A DNA stretch of 64,000 nucleotides. Source: PALSA-612 sp963773055 (lineage in GTDB: Bacteria > Actinomycetota > Thermoleophilia > Gaiellales > Gaiellaceae). Of this stretch, positions 1 through 8,883 are shown one piece after another; position 1 is the first letter of the stretch; each line of letters opens with the position of its first letter. The stretch is from the NCBI GenBank assembly GCA_963773055.1, contig CAVYZL010000003.1, positions 310,001 through 374,000 of the forward strand, given 5' to 3'. Made by a program: the position numbers and the translations under genes. Under the pieces are notes generated by a model, which saw only the letters and a program-made list of their open reading frames with translations, was not told the DNA's origin and did no database searches.

Positions 1-645
1 TCCCCTGCTTCGAGCCGGCGCTGGTACTCCGCATCATCGTCGAGATCGCGCCCGTGGCGGCTCATGACGAACGCCATCGGCAGGATCCCGATGATGCTGG
101 CCGGGATGGTGATCAACAGGACGTCTACGAGGCTGTAGTCGTAGACCTCGACGAGCGGGAGCAGTGTCGCGGTCGCCGCGGCCACGGGGCTGGACGTGAT
201 CCCGAGCGCGTTGGCCACGGTCGAGCTGGCCAGCGGGCGCTCCGGGCGGATCTTGTTGGCGTACGAGACCTCGTTGATCACCGGGATGATCGAGTAGAAC
301 GTGTTGCTCGTCCCCGTGAGGATCGTGAGCACGTACGAGATGTACGGGGCGACGAAGTTGAGCGCCTTCGGCCGTGCGCGAAGCGCCTTGCTCGCGATCA
401 GCACCATGTAGTCGACGCCGCCGGCCGCCTGCATGGCCGCCGCCGCGGACGACGACCGCGATGATGATGAGGATGGCGCTGATCGGCGGCTCGCCGGGAT
501 CGAGCTGGAACCCGAAGACGAGGACGAGCGTGCCGACGCCGCCCCACAGCCCGAGCCCGACCCCGCCCGAGCGCACACCGAGGGCGATGAACCCGACGAC
601 GACGAGCCCTTCGAGGGCGACAAGGAGCCAGTCCTGGCTCGTCAC
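1..645 (-). CDS. Dcu-family C4-dicarboxylate carrier, partial, one frame break
   Basis: Inner-membrane carrier of the DcuA/DcuB family, known for uptake or exchange of fumarate, succinate, malate and aspartate. The GTG start at 645 opens a hydrophobic N-terminus with the family's Gly-rich GGVGLGLWGGVG helix. Near 447 the frame shifts by +1. The next frame then carries the family hallmarks AMQAAGGVDYMV, the TGTSNT loop and SSPVAAATATLLPL, and runs off the left edge of the window with no stop. Removing one G near 447 would give AVVSAAAMQ. The start overlaps the stop of the upstream gene (GTGA), so the two are translationally coupled. Seen: motifs and frame break. Known: family role. Inferred: dicarboxylate substrate. 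Confidence 0.8.
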
Positions 646-1256
646 GGGCTCGTCTCCTCCTCGAGCTGCTGACAGGTGCTCGAGTCCCGGAAAGCCGCAG
701 CGAGTTCAGGGTCCGTGCGGACGATCTCGGCCTTTGTCTGCACACCGGACTTCAGCACGCTGCCGATCGCACCGACGGCACCGGCCACCTGGGTCACCGC
801 GTCCTCGAGCGAGTCTGCCTCCTTGTCGAGGGAGTCCTGCGCACCCTCGAGGTCGTCGTGCGCCGAGTCCGCCCAGTCGTTGACGAGCGTCGCCACCTGC
901 TCACCCTGCGGCGTGTCGGGCGTCCCGGCGTTCTCGACGCCGTCGATCAGCACGTCCGTTGCCTCCACGGCCCGCTCGAGCCCTGCCCGTACGAGACCCG
1001 TTCGGCCCTGAGGCGTCTCGGACTGAGGCTCCTCGGTTGCCGGACCGCCGAACGCCGGCGGGTGTCGGATGTCCTCGACGATCGCCTGCATCTCGGCCGC
1101 CAGACGCCGACGGCGCCGCACGTGCTCTGCGCCCATGTCCCAGCCGGGACCGTCTCCCCCTTGTCGTCGCGCGCTCCGATAGCCGCCGTCACGACGACGA
1201 GCAGCACGATCCCGGCGAGGATCGCGAAGATCCACGACCGAGCGCGGCCGTCGCAT
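642..1256 (-). CDS. Small membrane-anchored protein, function unknown, two frame breaks
   Basis: Unrecognised protein of about 200 residues. Reading across two frame breaks (about 1237 and 1103) gives a short basic N-terminus, one transmembrane helix (WIFAILAGIVLLVVVTAAIG), a Cys-containing stretch (QSTCGAVGVW) and an acidic, helical, soluble C-terminal half that ends with another Cys (SSTCQQLEE). This looks like a membrane-anchored extracytoplasmic helical protein. It starts at the ATG at 1256, directly after the dipeptidase relic, and its TGA overlaps the GTG of the Dcu carrier, so it may be an accessory of that transporter. The topology is seen, the partnership is inferred, and the start is uncertain because of the first break. 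Confidence 0.55.
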   Translation of the reverse strand: MRRPRSVVDLRDPRRDRAARRRDGGYRSARRQGGDGPGWDMGAEHVRRRRRLAAEMQAIVEDIRHPPAFGGPATEEPQSETPQGRTGLVRAGLERAVEATDVLIDGVENAGTPDTPQGEQVATLVNDWADSAHDDLEGAQDSLDKEADSLEDAVTQVAGAVGAIGSVLKSGVQTKAEIVRTDPELAAAFRDSSTCQQLEEETSP

Positions 1257-1261
1257 GGTCG

Positions 1262-2290
1262 CCTGTCTGTCGCCGGCGAGCCTCGCCGCCGCGTCGAGCG
1301 TGAGCGATCACGATCCGGCATCGCAGAATCGTTCGATGACCGGGACAGGCTGTGCAGCACGAGCGTGTCTCCCTCGGTACTGCGCCTCGCCTAGCGACGT
1401 GCTCGTCTCGACGAGGATCGTCGAAGTCGGGGCTCATTGCCAGCAGGTCTGACGGCACGAGCGCGATCAGAGATCGAGCATCGAGGCGGTCGAGGAATCC
1501 GTCCAGGGGTCGGCCTCAGGACTCGGTCGAGGGCGACGGCAACCGAGAGAGCCCGGGATCGGTGGTCGAGAAGGCATCCCCGATCGTCGCGGCCGCCGAC
1601 TCGATCGCCTCCCGAAGCTGCTGTTCGCCACCCGCCGCGACCGATACGACCGCGACGCGTCCCGCGGGATCGCGTTACGGCTCTTGCCCCCGGTAGACGG
1701 ACACGAGTCGGAAGGGCGCGGAGGCGAGCGCCACGCGCAGCGCGCGGCCGAGCACCTTGACGGCGTTCGACCGGCCGAGCTGCGATGTTCGCGCCGGAGT
1801 GGCCACCCTGCCCGCCGCTCACCGACACCGCAAGGGTCATGGCGTCCGCAACCGAAGGACTTCGCGGTCGCCCTGGACACGGATCCACGTATCCGTGCTA
1901 CCCGCGCAGCCCACCGTGAGAACGCCGTCCTCCTCGCTGTCGAGGTTGATCAGCGTCGAGCCGACAAGCAACGAGCCGTCGAGTGCGTTGGCACCCTCGA
2001 GCCCGACCTCCTCCGCGACGGTCATCAGGAGCTCCAGCGGCCCGTGCGAGTGCGACTCGTCCTCGACGAGCGCCATCATCGCCGCGATCGCGACGCCGTC
2101 GTCGGCGCCGAGCGTCGTTCCGTCTGCGGTCAGCCAGTCGCCGTCACGAACGAGCGCGATCCGTCCTTCCGCCGGGTCGTTCGGGCTCGACGGGTCGCGT
2201 TCGCAGACCATGTCGAGGTGACCCTGGAGCATGAGGATCGGGCACCCTCGCTGCCCGGGGCTCGCGGGCACGCGGACGACGAAATTGCGG
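1262..2290 (-). pseudogene. pepD: Relic of M20C Xaa-His dipeptidase (PepD-like)
   Basis: Cytosolic PepD-type metallo-aminopeptidases cleave Xaa-His dipeptides. Family blocks appear in order but in changing frames: RVPASPG then LQGHLDMVCERD (metal-binding His/Asp), DWLTADGTTLGADDG, EEVGLEGANALD, LDSEEDGVLTVGCAG, VSVSGGQGGHSG, RSNAVKVLGRALR, GGKSRNAIPRDA, LVETSTSLGEAQY. I count about seven frame changes of mixed sign (near 1850, 1772, 1690, 1650, 1475, 1415, 1375). About 60-80 N-terminal residues are missing, and so is the C-terminal end of the catalytic domain. The 5' end is fused to the P-type ATPase C-terminus. Loss at both ends argues for a true relic, though the blocks between breaks are well preserved. 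Confidence 0.75.
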
Positions 2291-5042
2291 CCGCTGTGGC
2301 GCGTGCCGGGGCAAGTGCCCGCTGCGTTTCCAAGACGGTTCCTGCCGGGACACGGCGGCGGCGGATCAGCTTGCTCGTCTCGACGACGAGCGGCAACAGC
2401 GCGGCAAGGCCGAAGCATGCAAGCCACTCGTGGCCGGTGAGCGACGTCGTGAGCAGCCCCTCCTGCAGGCCGGGCAGCTCCGTTGCGAGGACGACCATCG
2501 CGAGCGGCACGAGCGAGATCCCGAGCGCCTTGAGCAGCGGAGGTGACAATCCGGAGGCGGGATCGCGGCGGTTCGTGAGCGCGTTGAAGATCGTCCCGAG
2601 GCCCATGACGACGAACGTCATCGTCAGCGAAGCGGTGGGCACATCGGTGCTCGGGTCGTCCGGGCCCGCGACGAGCGGAATCAGCGCGGCCGCGAAGAGC
2701 GTAAGCGCGTACACGACCCAGAGCCTCACCGCCGTCCGGTTGGTGATCGTCACCTCGGGATCGCGGGGTGGCCGGTGCATCACGTCGGGAGACCCCGGAT
2801 CGACCGCGATCACGACCACCCCCGCTGCGGTCACGAACACGAGCAGATAAAGGATCTGGAGCGGCGTCAGCGCCACCCCGTCGTTGAGGTCGAACGCGGT
2901 CGCCGTGATGAAGAGGAAGACGAGGGACAGCAGCTGGGTCATCTGGTAGCGGACGTACGAAACGACCTTCTCGTACACACGACGACCGATCTCGACGGCG
3001 TGTATGAGCGTGCCGAAGTTGTCGTCCGTCAGGATCATGCGACCGGCCTGCTTCGTGACCTCGCTGCCGCTGCCCATCGCCACGCCGATGTCCGCTTGCT
3101 TGAGAGCTGCCGCGTCGTTGACCGCGTCTCCCGTCATGGCGACGATCAGCCCCTGCTCCTGCATCAGACGGGCGAGGCGGAGCTTGTCCTGCGGCGAGAC
3201 CCTGCCGAAGACGTGCAGCTCGGGCAAGCGGCGGACGAGCTCCTCGTCCGACAGCGCCTCGAGCTCGCCGCCGCTGATCGCCCCCGGCCGCAGCCCGAGC
3301 GTCTCGCCAATGGCACGCGCCGTGACGGCGTGGTCGCCTGTAATCATGCGGACGTCGATGCCGGCGCTGAGCGCCGTCTGGACGGCGTCTTTCGCCTCTG
3401 CGCGCAGCGGGTCGATGATCCCGACGAGGCCGACGAACGCCAGGCCGTTGGTCAGCGACATCGGGTCGTCGCCCATCGCGTGCAGCTCGTCGTCCTCGAC
3501 GAACCGCGCTGCGAACGCCAGAACACGCAGGCCGTCCTTCCCCATCCTCGCGTTCGCCGCGTCGATATCCGACCGCGCTTCCTCGATCGGCACCTGTGAC
3601 CCGCTCAACGGGCCGCCCGCGACGGCGCAGCGCGACAGCACGACGTCGGGGCCACCTTTTACGAGTTGGATCATGCGCTCGGTTCCGTTCACCGGGACGC
3701 GGTGGAACGTCGCCATGAACTTGTAGTCGGAGTCGAACGGCACCTCGGCGATGCGTGGGTACGTCCGCCGGGTCTCCTCCGCGTCGACACCGAGCTTCGC
3801 CGCCAGCACGACGAGCGCAGCCTCGGTCGGGTCACCGACAACGCTGCCGTCGTCGCCGACGGAGGCATCGCTATCGAGGACGAGCCCGTAGGCAAGCCTC
3901 GTGAAGTCGGGCACGGACGCGCCGGCGACCGACCGTATCGCGCCACGCTTCCGATAGCCCTCGCCCTCGACCGTGAACCAGGAGTCGTTGGCGTAGATGA
4001 CCGAGACCATCATCTGGTTCATCGTCAACGTCCCGGTCTTGTCGGTGTTGATCGCGCTCGTTGCTCCAAGGGTCTCGACGTCCGTGAGGTTCTTGACGAC
4101 CGCCTTCGCCTCTGCGAGCTGCTTTGCGCCGAGGGACAGGAGGCCGGAGACGAAGGCGGGCATGCCCGTTGGGATTGCGGAGATCGCCATCGCCGTCCCG
4201 AGCAGGAGCACATCGCTGAACTTCTCTCCACGAGCGACGCCGACGACGACGATGAACGCGACGGCGCCCCACGCGACGAGGCCCAGCACCTTCGTCAGGG
4301 AGCCGAGCTCCTTCTGGAGCGGTGACCGTGTGCGCGTGACCGCGGTCAGCATCGTCGCGATCTTCCCCATCTCCGTCTGCATGCCGGTGGCCGTCACGAC
4401 CATCGCCGCGGTGCCGCGCGTTACCGCCGTGTTCTGGAACAGCATGTTCGACCGGTCGCCGAGCGCGACCTCCGTCGCCTCGAGCACGCCGGCGTCCTTC
4501 GCGACGGGAACGCTTTCGCCGGTGAGCGCCGCCTCCTGCGTCTCGAGGGTCGCCGACCGAAGGAGCCTCCCGTCGGCGGGGACGATGTCTCCGGCCTCGA
4601 CCTCGACGAGGTCGCCCGGCACGAGGTCCACGGCCGGCACGAGGGCGACCGCGCCGTCGCGCACGACCTTCGCCTGCGGTACCTGGAGGTTCGCGAGCGC
4701 GTCGATGCTCGCCCGCGCCTTCAGCTCTTGACGCGTCCCGAGGACGACGTTGAGGAGGATGAGCAGTGCGACGATGACCGCGGTGGAAGCCTGACCGATC
4801 ACGAAACTGACGGTGACGACCGCGATCAGCATGACGTTCATCGGATCGCGCAGCTGCTGCGCTGCCACCGCCGTGAGCGACGGCGGCTTCTCCCTCTCGA
4901 TCTCGTTCGAGCCGTACCGCGCGAGCCGTGCCGACGCCTCGGCGCTCGTCAAGCCGGACGCGCTGTCGGACTCCACCGCCGACACAACATCCGCCGGCTC
5001 GCGCGCGTACGGCGGAAGCGGCTGTCCTTCAGACACCGTCAC
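2130..5042 (-). CDS. P-type ATPase, substrate unknown (P2-like fold, atypical ion site)
   Basis: Membrane ATPase of 970 residues. Visible: N-terminal cation-ATPase domain (1-65), TGES at 174-177 (actuator), DKTGTLT with phosphorylated Asp334, KGGPD near 463, and a hinge reading TGDAVNDA at 637-644 instead of the usual TGDGVNDAP. Closest overall to P2A/P2B pumps. The TM4 motif is IPTGMP (290-295), not IPEGLP, and the TM6 stretch is VFVTAA (735-740) where Ca2+ pumps have NLVTDG, so the usual ion-coordinating Glu, Asn and Asp are gone. The GTG start overlaps the K+ channel stop (GTGA; 4-base gene overlap). Residues after about 917 are translated from the fused dipeptidase relic, so the original stop seems lost. 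Substrate is not predictable. Confidence 0.85.
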   Translation of the reverse strand: MTVSEGQPLPPYAREPADVVSAVESDSASGLTSAEASARLARYGSNEIEREKPPSLTAVAAQQLRDPMNVMLIAVVTVSFVIGQASTAVIVALLILLNVVLGTRQELKARASIDALANLQVPQAKVVRDGAVALVPAVDLVPGDLVEVEAGDIVPADGRLLRSATLETQEAALTGESVPVAKDAGVLEATEVALGDRSNMLFQNTAVTRGTAAMVVTATGMQTEMGKIATMLTAVTRTRSPLQKELGSLTKVLGLVAWGAVAFIVVVGVARGEKFSDVLLLGTAMAISAIPTGMPAFVSGLLSLGAKQLAEAKAVVKNLTDVETLGATSAINTDKTGTLTMNQMMVSVIYANDSWFTVEGEGYRKRGAIRSVAGASVPDFTRLAYGLVLDSDASVGDDGSVVGDPTEAALVVLAAKLGVDAEETRRTYPRIAEVPFDSDYKFMATFHRVPVNGTERMIQLVKGGPDVVLSRCAVAGGPLSGSQVPIEEARSDIDAANARMGKDGLRVLAFAARFVEDDELHAMGDDPMSLTNGLAFVGLVGIIDPLRAEAKDAVQTALSAGIDVRMITGDHAVTARAIGETLGLRPGAISGGELEALSDEELVRRLPELHVFGRVSPQDKLRLARLMQEQGLIVAMTGDAVNDAAALKQADIGVAMGSGSEVTKQAGRMILTDDNFGTLIHAVEIGRRVYEKVVSYVRYQMTQLLSLVFLFITATAFDLNDGVALTPLQILYLLVFVTAAGVVVIAVDPGSPDVMHRPPRDPEVTITNRTAVRLWVVYALTLFAAALIPLVAGPDDPSTDVPTASLTMTFVVMGLGTIFNALTNRRDPASGLSPPLLKALGISLVPLAMVVLATELPGLQEGLLTTSLTGHEWLACFGLAALLPLVVETSKLIRRRRVPAGTVLETQRALAPARATAAAISSSACPRAPGSEGARSSCSRVTSTWSANATRRARTTRRKDGSRSFVTATG

Positions 5043-5488
5043 ACGTTGCGCGACTCGAGCTTCTTCTCGATCGCGGTCAGCCGCTCCTCGAGCTTTTGGA
5101 GCACCTCAACCAGCTCGTCTTCCTTCTTCGCGCGAAGCTTGGCCTCCTTTTCCTGCGCCTCGTGCTGCTGGCTCGAGACGAAGAACGACGTTACGGTTGC
5201 GGTCAGGAACGAGAGGAACGTGACGCCGAGGATGATCACCGCGCTGCCGACGACACGACCCCAGGCGGTATGCGGAACGACATCGCCGTAGCCCACCGTC
5301 GCAAGCGTGACGATCGCCCACCAGACGGCGATGCCGAAGGTCGGAAAGTCCTTCTTGTCGATGATGTGGACGAGGAGCCCGGAGCCGAGCCCGAGCAGTA
5401 CCGTCACTGCGGCGAGGTACGGAAAGATCCTGCGGCGACCGACGGCCTTGCCGATCGACCGCTGGAGACGGCTGCCGAACTGTGTCAT
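5039..5488 (-). CDS. Two-helix K+ channel with C-terminal coiled coil
   Basis: Inner-membrane potassium channel subunit of 149 residues, expected to act as a tetramer. TM1 is about 21-44, the pore helix 50-62, the selectivity filter TVGYGD 64-69, and TM2 about 79-103. Residues 107-146 are highly charged and predicted to form a coiled coil (KLRAKKEDELVEVLQKLEERL). There is no RCK/TrkA-N regulatory domain and no voltage sensor. The coiled coil may hold the tetramer together or bind a partner. Its TGA overlaps the GTG of the P-type ATPase, implying coupled translation. Recognition as a K+ channel is firm; the ATPase partnership is inferred from overlap. Confidence 0.9.
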   Translation of the reverse strand: MTQFGSRLQRSIGKAVGRRRIFPYLAAVTVLLGLGSGLLVHIIDKKDFPTFGIAVWWAIVTLATVGYGDVVPHTAWGRVVGSAVIILGVTFLSFLTATVTSFFVSSQQHEAQEKEAKLRAKKEDELVEVLQKLEERLTAIEKKLESRNV

Positions 5489-5500
5489 CGCCCTGCCTGG

Positions 5501-6640
5501 CTAGGCGGGGCGAACGGGGCCGGCAGGGAACTCGCGCACCGTCAGACGGCGGAACGCTTCGGTCCCGAGGGCGATCAGCGCACCGAAGACAACAATCCCG
5601 AGGACGTTCCGGAAAGCAGGCGTCGGTCCCCAGAGAACGACGAGCAGGTAGACGAGGCCGACGACGGCGTACACAAGACCCGGTCGGTCGCGCATCGTCG
5701 GCGCGATGTGGCCACGCACCCACGTCGCGGCGCGCGTCGGCCCGGAGAGGATCGCCGCCGCCATCACGATCAGGCCGTAGACGATCGCCGTCCACGCGAT
5801 GCCGGACAGGAGGTCGGTCCCGATCAGCCACGTCTGGCGAGCCGGCGCCTCGTCCACCTGGTTGTTCGTGAGCGCATCGACGAGATAGTTCCCCGCGACC
5901 TTCCGCACGACCAGCAGGAGCACGCCGACGACGATGAAGGTCGTGCCGACGTTCCGCAGCGTCTCTCGGCGCCGGCCCTTCGCGATGTAGACGGCGAGCG
6001 CGAACAACACGAGTACGGCGATGGCGAGGAAGATCGAAAGAGCGCGCAGGACCTTGACCGCCTTCTGCGCCGCATCCAGCTGGTCGGAATGCAGGATCAC
6101 GATCTTCCCCGCGTCCGGGCCAAGTCGCTGCTGGAGACGGCCGCCGAGGCCGATCTGGTCGCCGAGCTGCTGGATCAGTGGGCTCAGGTCGAGCACGACG
6201 TCGCCGTTGGTCGTCGTCAGACGGTCGCTGTGGCCGTTGACGATGGCGATCAGCTGCTCATGTGCTCGGCGGTTTGCCTCCTGCCAGAGCGCCTGGATGC
6301 GCGGACGCGCGAGCAGCGCGTCCGCCGCGCGGACCGAGAGCTGGCGAAGACCGCCGGCTATGGGACCGGCGAGCGGCTTCACTTGTGGCGGCAGCGACTG
6401 TTGGAGCTCGGCCGCCACGTCGACGTTCGAGTAGAGCTGGTCGACGAGGTAGACGGAGAGCGCGCCACGGATCTCGTCGTCCTCAAGCAGCCGCGAGCTC
6501 GTCGCCACCCACTTGTCGGTCTCGAGCGCCTGCCGCTTCACCCAGACGGTGAGTGCGGAGACGAAGCCGATCAGCGCTGCGAGCAGGATGCAGGCCCACA
6601 CCGCGATGCTTCGGCCACGGGACAGGTGCTGACCAGCCAC
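5501..6640 (-). CDS. Integral membrane protein, about five helices, unknown function
   Basis: 379 residues. An N-terminal helix (about 12-33) is followed by a large, mostly soluble segment of about 160 residues, likely outside the membrane and containing repeated polar/Leu heptads (LQQSLPPQVKPL, LSPLIQQLGDQIG). Four more helices lie in the C-terminal half, starting near ALSIFLAIAVLVLFALAV. I do not recognise a catalytic motif. Similar-looking uncharacterised proteins occur in actinobacteria (general knowledge, not searched). It sits 12 bases upstream of the K+ channel gene and 29 bases downstream of the HdeD gene, so it is probably co-transcribed with both. Confidence 0.75.
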   Translation of the reverse strand: MAGQHLSRGRSIAVWACILLAALIGFVSALTVWVKRQALETDKWVATSSRLLEDDEIRGALSVYLVDQLYSNVDVAAELQQSLPPQVKPLAGPIAGGLRQLSVRAADALLARPRIQALWQEANRRAHEQLIAIVNGHSDRLTTTNGDVVLDLSPLIQQLGDQIGLGGRLQQRLGPDAGKIVILHSDQLDAAQKAVKVLRALSIFLAIAVLVLFALAVYIAKGRRRETLRNVGTTFIVVGVLLLVVRKVAGNYLVDALTNNQVDEAPARQTWLIGTDLLSGIAWTAIVYGLIVMAAAILSGPTRAATWVRGHIAPTMRDRPGLVYAVVGLVYLLVVLWGPTPAFRNVLGIVVFGALIALGTEAFRRLTVREFPAGPVRPA

Positions 6641-6669
6641 GGAGGGACCCTACTCGATCTCGACGCGAG

Positions 6670-7245
6670 TTACGGCCCCGCGAGCTCCTGCTTCAGACCC
6701 CGCAGCCGGAAGGCGAGGATGACGTCCGTGATCCCCTTGGACAGGCACATCACACCGACGTAGACGACGAGCAGGATCACCTGCTCGTTGAAGTCGCCGG
6801 CGACCCAGAACGCCAGGCCGAGCTCTATCAGGCCGACGATGAGCTGAATCCACCACAGCTCGTTCTCCTGCTTCATCGCGAAAGCCATGATCAAATCGAA
6901 CGTCCCTTTGAACAGGAACCACCAGCCGATGATGGAGGCGAGGGCGAGGAAGGTCCAGTTGGGGTTCGCGAACGCCACGATCCCGGCAATCACGAAGATC
7001 ACGCCGAGGATGCCGTGGAGCCACTTCCAGCCGCCCTGCACGGCGGAGAGGGAGAGGAACTCGTCGATGCCCGCGGCGATCGCGATCACCCCGAACAGGA
7101 TCGAGATCGCGTACACCGTCGACAGCTCCATCCGAAAGACGATCAGCGACATGATCAGCCAGAACACGCCTGCGACGAGGAACACCCACCATGCCTTCGA
7201 GACGGTTCGTGCCACGTCAGCTGCGTCATAGCCACCGGTACTCAT
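6670..7245 (-). CDS. HdeD/DUF308 family membrane protein
   Basis: 191 residues with six predicted helices in three hairpins, each pair followed by short Gly/aromatic turns. The pattern of two-helix repeats (VFLVAGVFWLIMSLIVF, GILGVIFVIAGIVAFANP, FKGTFDLIMAFAM) matches HdeD/DUF308, whose E. coli member is linked to acid resistance at high cell density. The biochemical role is unknown. A GGAGGGAG ribosome site lies just before the ATG. It lies within a co-directional run of small membrane proteins leading to the K+ channel and P-type ATPase, which suggests an envelope or ion-stress role (inference). Confidence 0.85.
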   Translation of the reverse strand: MSTGGYDAADVARTVSKAWWVFLVAGVFWLIMSLIVFRMELSTVYAISILFGVIAIAAGIDEFLSLSAVQGGWKWLHGILGVIFVIAGIVAFANPNWTFLALASIIGWWFLFKGTFDLIMAFAMKQENELWWIQLIVGLIELGLAFWVAGDFNEQVILLVVYVGVMCLSKGITDVILAFRLRGLKQELAGP

Positions 7246-7278
7246 CGAGCTCCCTCCTTCGTCGTGATCTTGCGCATC

Positions 7279-7554
7279 CTATGAGCTTTTCCGGATCGGT
7301 ATGCCGAATTGCTCCGCCGGACGCAGAGCCCCGCCGCAGGCCTCGCAGGTGACGGCGAAGGCCGAGGAGAAGCGCGCGTCACACGCCGGGCAGCGCGACC
7401 GGATCTCTCCACCGCACTGCGGGCATGCGTCCGGCAGCTCGCCCTCGAGATCATCGAAGTAGCGCTGCGCGAAGCCGCAGCGCAGGCAGACCGCCACCCA
7501 GTCGCCGAGCACCTTGCGCCGCTCCTCGCGAAGCCAGTCCGCCGCCTTGCCCAT
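7279..7554 (-). CDS. Small zinc-ribbon protein
   Basis: 91 residues with four CxxC pairs: CLRCG, CPQCGG, CPACD and CEACGG. These form two treble-clef or zinc-ribbon units after a basic N-terminal helix (ADWLREERRKVL). It is likely a Zn-binding cytosolic protein of unknown partner. The family is not recognised beyond the double zinc ribbon. The gene is 33 bases upstream of the HdeD gene on the same strand, so it may be an adaptor or regulator for the membrane cluster (weak inference). Alternative: an rRNA- or polymerase-associated ribbon protein. Confidence 0.75.
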   Translation of the reverse strand: MGKAADWLREERRKVLGDWVAVCLRCGFAQRYFDDLEGELPDACPQCGGEIRSRCPACDARFSSAFAVTCEACGGALRPAEQFGIPIRKSS

Positions 7555-7584
7555 GCGGATGACTCTAGTCGAGCTGTTTGTCGC

Positions 7585-7746
7585 TCAGCCTCGCGCCGCG
7601 CGAATCAGCGGCACGGCGAACACGATGCAGAGGAGCAGCGTGAGGAACAGCGGGTGGACGAAGATCGCAAGCACGATCCCGAGCGCCACCGGTAGAAACA
7701 ACACCAGCAGGACAATCGCCAGGATCTTCACGGTCTTCGGGCTCAT
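7585..7746 (-). CDS. Small two-helix membrane protein
   Basis: 53 residues starting at the ATG at 7746 (MSPKTVKILAIV). The protein is almost entirely two hydrophobic segments (about 6-26 and 30-48) joined by a short turn with HP, and ends in RAARG. A longer in-frame reading upstream to 7911 runs into the promoter side of the dehydrogenase operon and looks non-coding. It is the first gene of the minus-strand membrane-protein array, divergent from E1alpha with about 80 bases between the starts. Function unknown. Confidence 0.6.
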   Translation of the reverse strand: MSPKTVKILAIVLLVLFLPVALGIVLAIFVHPLFLTLLLCIVFAVPLIRAARG

Positions 7747-7825
7747 TGGCGGGCGATCGTACCAGCGTCTGTGCGGTGGCCGGAGTCGGATCGCCGACGA
7801 CCCCGAGCGATAGAGTGTGCGCCCG

Positions 7826-8873
7826 ATGGCGATCGCCCGCGAAGCCGAGCCGGTCGGCTCACTTGCCGAGGTCCGGGAAGCGGGCCTCGACCGCGAGGAT
7901 CTCCTCGCCATCTACCGCAACATGCTGATCACGCGCGCGATCGAGGAGCGCGGCCACATTCTCTACAAGCAAGGCAAGATTCCCGGCTCGTTCTACACCG
8001 GCCGCGGGAACGAGGCGGCCTCTGTCGGCGTCGCGATGGCGATGGGCGCCGACGACGTCGGCACGCCGCTCCACCGTGACATGGGCGTCCACATCACCCG
8101 CGGCGTCGAGCCGTGGCGCATCTTCGCCCAGTACATGGGTCGCGCAGGCGGCCCGACCGGGGGCAAGGACGGAAACGTCCACATGGCCGACATGAACCTC
8201 GGGATGATCGCGATGGTCAGCCACCTGCCGGCGATGCTGCCGGTGGCCGTCGGCTGTGCGCTCGCCTTCCGGATTCGCGAGGAGCGACGCGTCGCCGTCG
8301 GCTGGTTCGGCGAGGGCGCCTCCGCGCGCGGCGACTGCCACGAGGCGATGAACTTCGCCGGTGTCCGGCGATTGCCTGTCGTGTTCATCTGCGACAACAA
8401 CCAGTGGGCGTACTCGACGCCCAGCCATCTCGAGTACGGCGTCGAGCACATCGCCGACCGAGCGCAGGCCTACGGCTTCGACGGCGTCGTCGTCGACGGC
8501 ACGGACGTGCTCGCCGTCTACCGCGAGGCGCGGCATGCGATCGAGAAGGCGCGCGAGGGCGGCGGCCCGACGCTCGCTCGAGTGCATCACGCTCCGCATG
8601 GAGGGCCACGCGGTGCACGACGACGCGTTCTACGTCCCCAAGGAGCTGTTCGAGGAGTGGGCGCGCCGTGACCCGATCGAGCGCTTCCGCAGCTGGCTCA
8701 GGGACAACGCGGCGTTCACAGACGAGGAGGAGGACGAGATCTCGGCCGACGTCAAGCGCCTCCTGAACGACGCGATCCGGCTTGCCGAGGAGTCACCGAT
8801 GCCGGATCCCTCCACGCTCACGACGGGCGTCTACGCGACGCCGGAAGAACTGGATACCCCTCACCACAAGTGA
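7826..8873 (+). CDS. 2-oxoacid dehydrogenase E1 component alpha subunit, one frame break
   Basis: TPP-dependent decarboxylating subunit (pyruvate/branched-chain 2-oxoacid dehydrogenase type). The TPP site is present: GEGASARGD followed about 30 residues on by DNNQWAYS, matching the GDG-x(n)-NN motif with GEG. The early helix NMLITRAIEERG and the GTPLHRDMGVH region are typical. Near 8577 the frame shifts by +1 (between GGGPTL and ECITLRMEGHAVHDDAFY); removing one base restores TLLEC. The C-terminus ends at 8873, 10 bases before E1beta. ATG 7826 is preferred over the GTG at 7817. Substrate class (branched-chain versus pyruvate) cannot be settled here. Confidence 0.88.
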
Positions 8874-8883
8874 GCGTCTACTC

